Below, in pieces: positions 1 to 8,735 of a stretch of DNA of 64,000 nucleotides. How positions within the stretch are numbered: position 1 is the first letter of the stretch; each line of letters begins with the position of its first letter. The position numbers were made by a program, and so were the translations under genes. The notes under the pieces were generated by a model. The model saw only the letters and a program-made list of their open reading frames with translations, was not told where the DNA came from and did no database searches. This DNA comes from Pseudomonas sp. S31. GTDB taxonomy: Bacteria; Pseudomonadota; Gammaproteobacteria; Pseudomonadales; Pseudomonadaceae. The stretch is taken from assembly GCF_016648105.1 (NCBI RefSeq), contig NZ_JACVVE010000001.1:186001-250000 (forward strand), in the 5' to 3' direction.

Positions 1-241
1 GGGGACGCCTGCAAGGGGCTTGAGGTTTCCCAAGCGACTGCAGGCAATCTGAATGTACGCTGCGCCCCAGCGCTGGCGGGTTAGGCGAACCTTGCACAAG
101 AGTTCTGAAACAGCTCCTTCGTGAGTAGGAACTCGGTCAGTTCACGGCCTGCAGGTAGCGCGCTTGCTACCCATCGCTGTCCATGGCACTGCTGACGTTT
201 CTCGCGCATACTCGAAAAGTGCCATCACTGCGGTATTCGCC

Positions 242-838
242 ATGAACCGCTGCTTGCTGCTCTCTGCCTTTCTGCTCTCTTCGCTTGCCTACGCCGACGA
301 CTGGAACCTCGCCTACGACCGCGAAGGCATCCGTGTGTATCTGAGCGGCGTGGACGATTCGCCCTACCAGCAGTTTCGTGGCGTCAGTACGATCAAGGCC
401 AGTGTGCGCACCCTGGTCGACCTCCAGGAAAACCTGCGGGTGGCCTGCAAATGGCTGTATGCCTGCGCGCAGATGCGCTTGGTGGAAGTCGATGGCGACA
501 GCACCTGGGTGTACCTGACCACCGACCTGCCGTGGCCCACACTCCCCCGGGACATGATTCTCAAGGTCAGCACCGAGCGGCTGGATGACGGCACCCTGAT
601 CAGGCACCTGCAGGCCGAGCCGGCCAAGTTGCCCGAGCAGCCGGGGCTGATCCGCGTGCAGCACCTGAGCGGGACATGGATCATGAAGCCACTGGGCGAG
701 CGGAAAACCGAAGTCACCTATCAGCTCAAGGCCGACCCGGCCGGGAACGTCCCCGGCTGGCTGGCCAATCGCTTCGTCGTCGACGCCCCGGTGGTGACCT
801 TGCGAACCCTGCGCGCGGTGGCCGAGCGGCAACCGTGA
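242..838 (+). CDS. START-domain (lipid-binding fold) exported protein
   Basis: Encodes 198 aa. Residues 1-18 form a signal peptide (MNRCLLLSAFLLSSLAYA, then DD), so export to the periplasm is expected. The rest resembles the START lipid-transfer fold found in short Pseudomonas periplasmic proteins: an early WNLAYDREGIRVY strand, a central DLPWPTLPRDM segment and a late GTWIMKPL/TEVTYQLKADPAG region. The frame is open upstream to an ATG at 164, but only the ATG at 242 gives a signal peptide at the N-terminus. Ligand and role are unknown. A LysR gene follows 93 bp downstream on the same strand. Confidence 0.8.
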   Translation: MNRCLLLSAFLLSSLAYADDWNLAYDREGIRVYLSGVDDSPYQQFRGVSTIKASVRTLVDLQENLRVACKWLYACAQMRLVEVDGDSTWVYLTTDLPWPTLPRDMILKVSTERLDDGTLIRHLQAEPAKLPEQPGLIRVQHLSGTWIMKPLGERKTEVTYQLKADPAGNVPGWLANRFVVDAPVVTLRTLRAVAERQP

Positions 839-931
839 CGAGCCCCGCGCTCACCCTTCCGTCATGACGATTTTTCTGCCACTGTCTGCGCGCAGCGCGG
901 ACCAGCGCGTTGCGCCTTGCCAGGAAGTCGT

Positions 932-1852
932 ATGAAAACACAAGAAAAAGGCCACACTCACAATGGCTATCGACGCATCATCCCGTCGATGACCGCGCTA
1001 CTCGAGTTCGAGGCGGTTGCCCGTCTCAGCAGCTTCACCCTGGCCGCCCGCGAGCTGGGGGTGACCCAGGCGGCGGTGAGCAAGCAGGTCAAGCTGCTCG
1101 AGGAAAACCTCGGCGCCCAGTTGTTCCAGCGCCTGCATCGCGGCATCCGCCTGACCGGCGAGGGCCAGGCGCTGTTCGCGGTGATGTCCGAGTCGCTGCA
1201 GAACGTGGCGGCGGTGTTCGACCGCATCAGCGAAGGCAGCGGCGAACAGGAACTGGTGCTGAGCACCACTGCGACCTTCTCGCAACTGCGCGTGATGCCA
1301 CGCCTGAGCAACCTGCGCGCCAGCATGCCCCATGTGCGCCTGCGCCTGGCCACGCAGATGTTCACCGGCGACCTGCGCCACCACGATGTCGACCTGCTGG
1401 TGCGCTATGGTAACGGCCGCTGGAAGGACGGCGAGGCGCTGCACCTGTTCGACGAGGAGATCTTCCCGGTGTGTTCACCGGCCTGGCTGGCTCGCAACGG
1501 CGTTCCCGCTTCGCTGGAAGCCCTGTACGGCGCCGACCTGCTCGATGCCGATGCCACCACCGAAGGCTGGATCACCTGGCCGACCTGGTTCCGTGAACTG
1601 GGCGAGCAGCCGCCGAAACTCCGCTATGGCCTGCGCTGCCACTTGTATACGGACACCATCCAGGCAGCGTTGCACGGGCATGGGGTAGCGCTGGGTTGGG
1701 GGCGGATGCTCGATCACCTGTTGGCGTCAGGCGAGCTGATACGCCTGACCGAACTCACGCTAAAACCGCGCGAAGCCTATTACCTGGTGGTGCCCCATGG
1801 GCGCGACATAACCCCGACCGTGCGCGGCCTGGTGGAGTGGCTGCGCGATTAG
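932..1852 (+). CDS. LysR-family transcriptional regulator (GcvA-like)
   Basis: Encodes 306 aa. The winged helix-turn-helix lies near residues 21-80 (LLEFEAVARLSSFTLAAREL, then GVTQAAVSKQVKLLEE), followed by a LysR substrate-binding domain. The motifs FEAVARLSSFTLAA and TQAAVSKQVKLLE resemble the GcvA subgroup. I chose the ATG at 932 because AGGAAG lies 5 bases upstream; a TTG at 917 is possible but has no better ribosome site. The gene converges on sodC, and its target cannot be told from position. The effector is unknown. Confidence 0.88.
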   Translation: MKTQEKGHTHNGYRRIIPSMTALLEFEAVARLSSFTLAARELGVTQAAVSKQVKLLEENLGAQLFQRLHRGIRLTGEGQALFAVMSESLQNVAAVFDRISEGSGEQELVLSTTATFSQLRVMPRLSNLRASMPHVRLRLATQMFTGDLRHHDVDLLVRYGNGRWKDGEALHLFDEEIFPVCSPAWLARNGVPASLEALYGADLLDADATTEGWITWPTWFRELGEQPPKLRYGLRCHLYTDTIQAALHGHGVALGWGRMLDHLLASGELIRLTELTLKPREAYYLVVPHGRDITPTVRGLVEWLRD

Positions 1853-1878
1853 GTTCACGCAGCGAGGGAAACCAATGA

Positions 1879-1897
1879 CGGCCCGGCCAGCGGGCCG
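1879..1897. terminator. Hairpin between convergent LysR and sodC genes
   Basis: A 6-bp GC stem (GGCCCG/CGGGCC) with a 5-base loop sits in the 54-bp gap between two convergent genes. There is no clear T-run, so a bidirectional terminator role is inferred from position. Confidence 0.4.
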
Positions 1898-1906
1898 CCC
1901 TGCGGG

Positions 1907-2422
1907 TTACTGCACGACCCCACAGGCCACGCGGGCGCCGCCGCCACCGAGTTTCTCGGGGTGATCGCTGTGGTTGTCGCCACCGGCATGGACCATCAGC
2001 GCATGCCCCTTGAAGTCCTCGGCCTTCAGGCGTGGCGCCAGTACCGGGTAGGTCGCTTTGCCATCGCTGCCGACATACAGCGCGGGCAGGTCCCCGCGAT
2101 GGCCGCTGTCATCATAGGGGCCCTTGTGCGAGTTGGTCGAGTCCGGGTCCCAGTGCCCGCCTGCCGCACCCGCCGGTACGGCCTTGCCGTTCTCCTGGGC
2201 CGGGTCGCATGAGGCTTTCTGGTGCAGGTGGAAGCCATGCACGCCAGGTGGCAGGTCCTTCAGGTCGGGAGTGAGCAAGGTGCCGTACTTGTTCTGCTCG
2301 ATGCTGATCGTCCCGATGGCCTTGCCGGGGCCGTCGGGCCCGGCCATCTTCAGCTCCACGGTCTGCGCGGCCTGAGCGAGGCCGGCGCTGGCCAGCAATG
2401 CGGTGAACACCACTGCTTTCAT
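1907..2422 (-). CDS. sodC: Periplasmic Cu,Zn superoxide dismutase
   Basis: Encodes 171 aa and converts superoxide to peroxide and oxygen in the periplasm. Signal peptide MKAVVFTALLASAGLAQA is followed by the mature chain. Metal-site signatures are visible: HGFHLHQ (copper ligands), GGHWDP and the GPYDDSGHRGDLP loop (zinc and bridging ligands), HAGGDNHSD, and a C-terminal GGGGARVACGVV. The cysteines in KASCDP and VACGV should form the conserved disulfide. I used the ATG at 2422 because it has a GGAG site and begins a clean signal peptide; the frame extends to 2488 without either. Confidence 0.95.
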   Translation of the reverse strand: MKAVVFTALLASAGLAQAAQTVELKMAGPDGPGKAIGTISIEQNKYGTLLTPDLKDLPPGVHGFHLHQKASCDPAQENGKAVPAGAAGGHWDPDSTNSHKGPYDDSGHRGDLPALYVGSDGKATYPVLAPRLKAEDFKGHALMVHAGGDNHSDHPEKLGGGGARVACGVVQ

Positions 2423-2547
2423 GTCGTATCTCCATGGCTTGGGGTTGGCGGGTGTCGTACCCACATAACAGCTGGGACCACACAGCATGCCAGCGATTCC
2501 CTCGCGCCACAGACTGAAACATTTCCCTATGGACGGGCCCCGGCAGA

Positions 2548-3429
2548 TCAGATGCCACCAGCGGCCAGTAGTTGCTGCAGCACCTCGGCCAAGGCCTTGA
2601 CCATGGTGTCGGCGGTGGGCCGATGGACGATGACGATTTCGTAACTGTCCACCTCCGGCAGCCCGTGCTCTACGCCCAGTACCCGATGTTCGCGGGTGGC
2701 TGCGCGTGGGGGTAACAGGCTGACCCCCATGCCATCTGCCACTGCAGCCTGGATGCCACTGAGGCTGGAGCTGGTGAAGCTGATGCGCCAGCGTCGGCCC
2801 ATGCCTTCGATGGCGCTGATGATGTCATCGCGATACAAACCGCGTGGGGGGAAGGTCACGATGGGTACGGGATCGAGCTCGAAAGTCGGGCTGCTGGCGC
2901 TGTCGATCCATTGCAGGCGTTCTGGCCAGCAGGCCACGCCTTCGCGGCTGTTGCGCTTCTGCTTGAGCAGGATCAGGTCGAGTTCGCCATTGTCGTAGGC
3001 TTGGCTGAGATCGCGACACAGCCCGCTGGTGACCTCCAGCTTGACCTGTGGATGCAGGCGGCTGAAGGCTGACAAGGCATTGGTGGTGCGCCCGCCGACG
3101 AAATCTTCGGGCACGCCCAGGCGCACGGTGACGCCCACCATGGCCCCGGCGAGCGCTTCGAGCATCTGGTCGTTGAGGGCGAGCATGTGCCGGGCATAGC
3201 CGAGCAGGGTCTGCCCGGCGTCGGTCGGCAGCACGTCGCGGTTACCGCGTACCAGCAAACGGTGGCCCACCATGTCTTCCAGACGGCGTATCTTCTGGCT
3301 GATGGTCGATTGGGTGGAGTGCAAGCGTGCAGCGGCGGTGGTGAAGCTACCGCAATCGGCCACCACCACGATTGCACGCAGCAGGTCCAGGTCGAACAGG
3401 GCTCTATTCGATTTAACGCTATTGGACAT
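2548..3429 (-). CDS. LysR-family transcriptional regulator
   Basis: Encodes 293 aa. The N-terminal DNA-binding domain (DLDLLRAIVVVADCGSFTTA, then STQSTISQKIRRLEDMVGHRLL) is typical of LysR proteins that begin directly with the helix-turn-helix, and an effector-binding domain follows. The gene is downstream of pobA on the same strand with a 98-bp gap, so cotranscription is possible. A role in aromatic metabolism is only an inference from this neighbour, because pobA already has its own AraC-type regulator. Confidence 0.88.
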   Translation of the reverse strand: MSNSVKSNRALFDLDLLRAIVVVADCGSFTTAAARLHSTQSTISQKIRRLEDMVGHRLLVRGNRDVLPTDAGQTLLGYARHMLALNDQMLEALAGAMVGVTVRLGVPEDFVGGRTTNALSAFSRLHPQVKLEVTSGLCRDLSQAYDNGELDLILLKQKRNSREGVACWPERLQWIDSASSPTFELDPVPIVTFPPRGLYRDDIISAIEGMGRRWRISFTSSSLSGIQAAVADGMGVSLLPPRAATREHRVLGVEHGLPEVDSYEIVIVHRPTADTMVKALAEVLQQLLAAGGI

Positions 3430-3527
3430 CTTGGTATTTGGCTTATGAATGACGATTCAGCGTTTTTAACACGCTTTACCGCTTCTCCACAGCCAAATCC
3501 GCCGACACCTGCAAGCCAGAGCAGGGC

Positions 3528-4850
<1,323 letters not shown>

Positions 4851-4888
4851 TTACAAAAAACGTTCGATTAACGGACAGACAAGACACC

Positions 4889-5767
4889 ATGAAATCCAGC
4901 TTACCCGGCGTGCCGCTGTTCCAGCTGTATGGCGAGAATCAGGCCTGGCCGAGCACCGACCTGCTGCACTGCGAGTCGATCCCGGCGCGTAGCCGCCTGC
5001 ACCATTGGGAAATCAAGCCGCACCAGCATGCCGACTTGTGCCAGTTGCTGTACGTGCAGCGCGGCGAGGCGCAGGTGCAGATAGAAGGCGTGAATACGAT
5101 CCTTCGCGAAGCTGCCATCCAGGTGGTGCCGCCCCTGGCCGTGCACGGGTTTCGCTTCAGCGCCGATATCGAAGGCTATGTGCTCACGTTCGGCCCGGCC
5201 CTGGTCGCCGACCTGGAACAGCGCCTCGGCACGCCACTGCAGGTGCTGACGACGCCCGGCTGCTATGCGTTGGGCAAGGACCGACGCTCGCTGCGCAGCC
5301 TGATCGAGACCCTGCAGCAGGAATACCAGGGCACGGCCCCGGCACGCGCGGCGATGCTCGAAGCCCTGGTAACGGCACTGATGGTGTGGATCAGCCGCCG
5401 CCAGCAATTGGGCCAGGCCCCGCGCAACCGCGACGAACGCGACCGCCAGCTGCTGGGCCAATACCTGCGCCTGGTCGAGGCGCACTATCGCGAGCACCTG
5501 AGCGTGGAGGCCTTTGCCGCGCGCCTGAACATCACCAGCCTGCAGCTCAACCAGCTGTGCCGGGCGCTGAGCGGCCAGACCGCGTTGCAGGTGATCCACC
5601 AACGTCTGCTGCTGGAGGCCCGGCGTAACCTGACTTACACCCAGATGAGCATCGGCCAGCTGTCCGACAACCTGGGTTTCAGCGACCCCACCTACTTCGC
5701 CCGGTTCTTCAAGCGCCTCAGTGGCCAGACGCCCAACCACTACCGTCGGGCGCAGCAGCCGGACTGA
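4889..5767 (+). CDS. pobR: AraC-family activator of pobA
   Basis: Encodes 292 aa. The N-terminal part is a cupin-like effector domain (HHWEIKPHQHADLCQLLYV, then a PPLAVHGFRFS strand), and the C-terminal ~100 residues carry the two AraC helix-turn-helix motifs (VEAFAARLNITSLQLNQL and IGQLSDNLGFSDPTYFARFF). It is divergent from pobA, the standard arrangement for the 4-hydroxybenzoate-responsive activator, called PobR or PobC in pseudomonads. The ATG at 4889 is chosen because the upstream frame to 4784 lacks similarity and covers the promoter. It presumably binds within the 173-bp intergenic region. Confidence 0.9.
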   Translation: MKSSLPGVPLFQLYGENQAWPSTDLLHCESIPARSRLHHWEIKPHQHADLCQLLYVQRGEAQVQIEGVNTILREAAIQVVPPLAVHGFRFSADIEGYVLTFGPALVADLEQRLGTPLQVLTTPGCYALGKDRRSLRSLIETLQQEYQGTAPARAAMLEALVTALMVWISRRQQLGQAPRNRDERDRQLLGQYLRLVEAHYREHLSVEAFAARLNITSLQLNQLCRALSGQTALQVIHQRLLLEARRNLTYTQMSIGQLSDNLGFSDPTYFARFFKRLSGQTPNHYRRAQQPD

Positions 5768-5774
5768 ACCACAG

Positions 5775-5789
5775 GCCGCTGAAAGCGGC
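5775..5789. terminator. Short hairpin after pobR
   Basis: GCCGCT-GAA-AGCGGC lies just after the pobR stop. It has no T-run and could be a weak terminator before the MerR-mvaB promoter. Confidence 0.3.
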
Positions 5790-5804
5790 AGGCTCGGCCT
5801 CCAC

Positions 5805-5820
5805 TTGACGTAAACGTCAA
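5805..5820. promoter_or_regulatory. LiuR-type operator palindrome upstream of the MerR gene
   Basis: TTGACGTAAACGTCAA is a 16-bp near-perfect inverted repeat 43 bp before the MerR start codon. It matches the LiuR-type motif I remember (TTTACGTNAACGTCAA), recognised by the MerR regulators of leucine/isovalerate degradation in proteobacteria. TTGACG may also serve as a -35 box. It likely controls the MerR-mvaB operon by autoregulation. Confidence 0.7.
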
Positions 5821-5863
5821 CCTGCATTCAGGATAGTCGCATACCTTCCGTCGAGCGCCACCC

Positions 5864-6262
5864 ATGAGCAGCCAGACCTACAGCATTTCCGACCTGTCCC
5901 GCGAGCTGGACATCACCACCCGGGCGATCCGTTTCTATGAGGAACAGGGCCTGCTCAGCCCTGAGCGGCGCGGCCTGGAACGTGTCTACTCGGCGCGGGA
6001 CAAGGTCAGTCTGAAGCTGATCCTGCGCGGCAAGCGCATCGGGTTCTCGCTGGCCGAGTGCCGCGAACTGATCGAGCTGTACGACCCCAGCAGTGGCAAC
6101 CTCAAGCAGCTCAACAGCATGCTGGGGAAAATCGCCGAACGTCGCAGCCAGCTCGAGCAGCAGATGCTCGACATCCACCAGATGCAGCTCGAACTCGACA
6201 CCGCCCAGGAGCGCTGCGAACAGGCCCTGGCCGCCACCTTGAACAACAACCACACAGCCTGA
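5864..6262 (+). CDS. liuR: MerR-family regulator, LiuR-like (leucine/isovalerate catabolism)
   Basis: Encodes 132 aa. The N-terminal MerR winged helix is clear (SISDLSRELDITTRAIRFYE, then EQGLLSPERRGLERVYSARD), followed by a long coiled coil rich in Q and E (residues ~85-125). There are no metal-binding cysteines. The next gene, 20 bp downstream, is HMG-CoA lyase, and a LiuR-like palindrome lies upstream. Both point to LiuR, which represses branched-chain amino acid degradation genes. The usual partners liuABCD are not in this window, so LiuR would act elsewhere too. Confidence 0.82.
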   Translation: MSSQTYSISDLSRELDITTRAIRFYEEQGLLSPERRGLERVYSARDKVSLKLILRGKRIGFSLAECRELIELYDPSSGNLKQLNSMLGKIAERRSQLEQQMLDIHQMQLELDTAQERCEQALAATLNNNHTA

Positions 6263-6282
6263 CCCGTCCCTGGAGCCTTGCC

Positions 6283-7182
6283 ATGCCGTTGCCGAACAAA
6301 GTCCGCCTGGTCGAAGTGGGGCCACGCGATGGCCTACAGAACGAAGCCCAACCCATCAGCGTCGCCGACAAGGTACGCCTGGTCGACGACCTGAGTGCGG
6401 CGGGGCTGGGCTATATAGAAGTGGGCAGCTTCGTCTCGCCCAAGTGGGTACCGCAGATGGCCGGGTCCGCCGAGGTGTTCGCCGCCATCGAGCAGCACCC
6501 CGGCGTCACCTACGCGGCACTGGCGCCCAACCTGCGTGGCTTCGAGGATGCGCTGGCAGCCGGCGTGAAGGAAGTGGCGGTGTTCGCTGCAGCGTCCGAG
6601 GCGTTTTCCCAGCGCAACATCAATTGCTCGATCAGCGAAAGCCTCAAGCGGTTCGAACCGATCATGGACATGGCCCACAACCACGACGTACGCGTGCGCG
6701 GTTATGTTTCCTGCGTACTTGGCTGCCCTTACGAAGGCAAGATCAGCGCCGAGCAGGTAGCGCCGGTGGCGCAGGCCCTGCACGACATGGGCTGTTACGA
6801 GGTATCGCTGGGTGACACCATCGGCACCGGTACCGCCGGCGATACCCGTCGCCTGTTCGAAGTGGTGTCGGCCCGGGTACCGCGAGAGCAGTTGGCCGGG
6901 CACTTCCACGACACCTATGGCCAGGCCCTGGCCAACGTGTATGCCAGCCTGCTCGAAGGCATCGCCGTGTTCGACAGTTCGGTGGCGGGCCTGGGGGGCT
7001 GCCCCTATGCCAAGGGCGCCACCGGCAACATCGCCAGCGAGGATGTGGTGTACCTGCTGCAAGGGCTGGGTATCGAGACCGGGATCGACCTGGACCGGCT
7101 GATAGCTGCCGGCCAGCGCATCAGCGACGTGCTGGGGCGCGCCAATGGCTCGCGTGTGGCGCGGGCGCGCAGCGCGCACTGA
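6283..7182 (+). CDS. mvaB: Hydroxymethylglutaryl-CoA lyase
   Basis: Encodes 299 aa. It cleaves HMG-CoA to acetoacetate and acetyl-CoA, the last step of leucine degradation. This is a TIM-barrel enzyme: GPRDGLQNE near residue 13 holds the catalytic Arg and the metal-binding Asp, VLGCPYEG lies mid-protein, and the family signature GLGGCPYAKGATGN with the catalytic cysteine is near the C-terminus. The ATG at 6283 has GGAG nine bases upstream; the frame is open much further upstream but overlaps the MerR gene. It forms an operon with the MerR gene. Confidence 0.95.
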   Translation: MPLPNKVRLVEVGPRDGLQNEAQPISVADKVRLVDDLSAAGLGYIEVGSFVSPKWVPQMAGSAEVFAAIEQHPGVTYAALAPNLRGFEDALAAGVKEVAVFAAASEAFSQRNINCSISESLKRFEPIMDMAHNHDVRVRGYVSCVLGCPYEGKISAEQVAPVAQALHDMGCYEVSLGDTIGTGTAGDTRRLFEVVSARVPREQLAGHFHDTYGQALANVYASLLEGIAVFDSSVAGLGGCPYAKGATGNIASEDVVYLLQGLGIETGIDLDRLIAAGQRISDVLGRANGSRVARARSAH

Positions 7183-7337
7183 TTCACACGGCTGTCACAC
7201 AGGTGTGGGTGGGAGTGTTACCGCCCCCGCCCATCGCCACAAAAAATCGGGTAACAGGGAAACAAATCGACAGAATTTCCCGACCTGGATTTTTCCACGA
7301 ATCATCAAGTCATTGATTTTAAAGGGTTTTCAAAAGT

Positions 7338-7353
7338 TGGCACGGCACCTGCT
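7338..7353 (+). promoter_or_regulatory. Sigma-54 (RpoN) promoter of the CrcY RNA
   Basis: TGGCACGGCACCTGCT matches the -24/-12 consensus TGGCAC-N5-TTGC with conserved GG at 7339-7340 and GC at 7351-7352 exactly 10 bases apart. Transcription would start about 7363-7366. CrcZ and CrcY are known to be activated by the two-component regulator CbrB with RpoN. Confidence 0.82.
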
Positions 7354-7363
7354 ATATCTTTGG

Positions 7364-7715
7364 TACAAGAACAACAAAAATGCGATACCCAATAAAAACA
7401 ACAGGTAGCGGCTCTGACATAACAAGAACAACACGGCAGAGGCGTAGCAAGCAGATTTTTTTGGAGTCGACAGGTTTTCCAGGGGCTCGCCCCGCGGACT
7501 GACACAGAACAATAAAACTACCTTCAGGTAGCGACAGTCAGGACGGATCATTGGATGAAAACAGGTCAGCGCTCAAAAAAATACGTTTGCTCTTGACCCC
7601 GCATGGGGGTCGCTCGCGACACCGAGGCAGGCTGACAAAAACAACAAAAGGCCCGTCTCCAATAATAAGAAAAGAGCAGGCAACAACGCTTTGAGGGGAG
7701 CTTCGGCTCCCCTCA
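7364..7715 (+). ncRNA. crcY: CrcY-like catabolite-repression small RNA
   Basis: This ~350-nt stretch between mvaB and the MgtC-family gene has no credible coding sequence, but holds seven A-rich motifs of the Hfq/Crc type: 7367-7380 (AAGAACAACAAAAA), 7391-7403, 7421-7433, 7508-7518, 7635-7650, 7661-7675 and 7681-7688. A sigma-54 promoter sits just before the first and a strong hairpin at the end. Known CrcZ/CrcY RNAs have several such motifs, bind Hfq/Crc and relieve catabolite repression; in P. putida, crcY lies between homologs of these two neighbours. An internal GACCCC/GGGGGTC hairpin is near 7600. The 5' end is inferred from the promoter and the 3' end from the hairpin. Confidence 0.88.
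7692..7715. terminator. Hairpin at the end of CrcY and of the MgtC-family gene
   Basis: TGAGGGGAGC-TTCG-GCTCCCCTCA is a perfect 10-bp stem with a UUCG tetraloop. Its right arm overlaps the stop codon of the minus-strand MgtC-family gene, and it lies where the CrcY transcript should end, so it probably acts in both directions. There is no strong T-run on either side. Confidence 0.65.
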
Positions 7716-8255
7716 GTGCTTCCTGCCCTCCTCCTCCTCTTGCTTCTCTGCTTGCTCCTGCGCGTCCTGCGCCTCGATCTTCTCCACCAGCAACGGCATC
7801 GTCCCCAGCACCAACAGCGCCAGCACCGTGCTGATCAGCGCCGTGGCTTCACGCCCCATGCCTGCTGCCGTGCCGATCGCCGCCGTCATCCACAAGCCCG
7901 CCGCCGTGGTCAGGCCCTTGACGTGACTGGTGTCCTGGCCGTTGCCCTTGAGGATGGTGCCTGCGCCGAGAAAGCCGATACCGGCGACGATGCCCTGGAT
8001 CACCCGGCTCAGCGCCTGGGCGTCGGCCCCGGCCATGCTCGGCGCCAGCACGAACAATGCCGCACCCAGCGACACCAGCATGTGGGTGCGCACGCCTGCC
8101 GACTTGCCCTTGTGCTCACGCTCGAAGCCCAGTACTGCGCCAAGTAACGCGGCCATCAGCAGGCGCACGAGGATCTGCGTGACTTCGCGTATATCGGCGA
8201 TATCGGCGAACTCGGCCTCGATGGCTTGCCAGATCGACTCCCACCATGGGTCCAT
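7713..8255 (-). CDS. MgtC/SapB-family inner-membrane protein
   Basis: Encodes 180 aa. It contains the MgtC/SapB N-terminal domain with about four membrane segments and the signatures LGAVLGFEREHKGKSAGVRTH and GIGFLGAGTILK. The C-terminus is a charged tail rich in E and K. Family members are linked to magnesium limitation and regulation of the F1Fo ATPase; this short form lacks the C-terminal ACT-like domain of Salmonella MgtC. The ATG at 8255 has GGAG seven bases upstream. It converges on CrcY and shares its terminator. Confidence 0.85.
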   Translation of the reverse strand: MDPWWESIWQAIEAEFADIADIREVTQILVRLLMAALLGAVLGFEREHKGKSAGVRTHMLVSLGAALFVLAPSMAGADAQALSRVIQGIVAGIGFLGAGTILKGNGQDTSHVKGLTTAAGLWMTAAIGTAAGMGREATALISTVLALLVLGTMPLLVEKIEAQDAQEQAEKQEEEEGRKH

Positions 8256-8416
8256 CGGAGGTCTCCTGCTGCGTTGGGTAAGCGGTTGACCGTTATTCTT
8301 CACTGTCTGTTCCGGCCTATTCGCGGCGGTTCGGCGCGAATAGGCCAGAACAGCCGATGCAGCAACCTGCCTGCTGCCGCGGTCTGAAGCTGTAACCGCC
8401 CCAGGAGGCCACGATC

Positions 8417-8650
8417 ATGCCCATCGAAATCACCGGAACCACCTGCACCCTCATCGGCGACCACCTGCGCATCGAAGGCACCGGCCCGGAGATCGAAATC
8501 TTCACCGACGAACAACTGCGCATGTCGGTGGCGGTGCTGGCAGGTGAACGCATTCCGATCACCGAAGCCGAAGCCGATGCATTGACGGTCGCCGGGGCCA
8601 AGGATAGCCGTAAGCACCTGAAGGCCAGCACACCCGGCTCGGTCATCTGA
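8417..8650 (+). CDS. Small conserved Pseudomonas protein (possibly DUF3203)
   Basis: Encodes 77 aa with a strong AGGAGG site 7 bases before the ATG. It has no signal peptide or membrane segment; it begins with beta-rich sequence (MPIEITGTTCTLIGDHLRIE) and has a helical middle. It resembles small Pseudomonas proteins of the DUF3203 type, but I hold this match loosely. The function is unknown. It stands alone between the MgtC-family gene and the MocR gene. Confidence 0.7.
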   Translation: MPIEITGTTCTLIGDHLRIEGTGPEIEIFTDEQLRMSVAVLAGERIPITEAEADALTVAGAKDSRKHLKASTPGSVI

Positions 8651-8735
8651 TACGGTCCAAATCACCCAACCTGCACCTGTATCGCAAACAGTTCAGGCGC
8701 CATACTGGGCCCACACCCTGGTCTGCCGAGCCCGT

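Noticed and set aside
1..241. Possible feature at the left edge
   Set aside because: No frame, hairpin or repeat with support was found in the first 241 bases.
7305..7551. Short frames in the mvaB-mgtC gap
   Set aside because: The region has the promoter, motifs and hairpin of CrcY; the frames overlap each other and lack ribosome sites.
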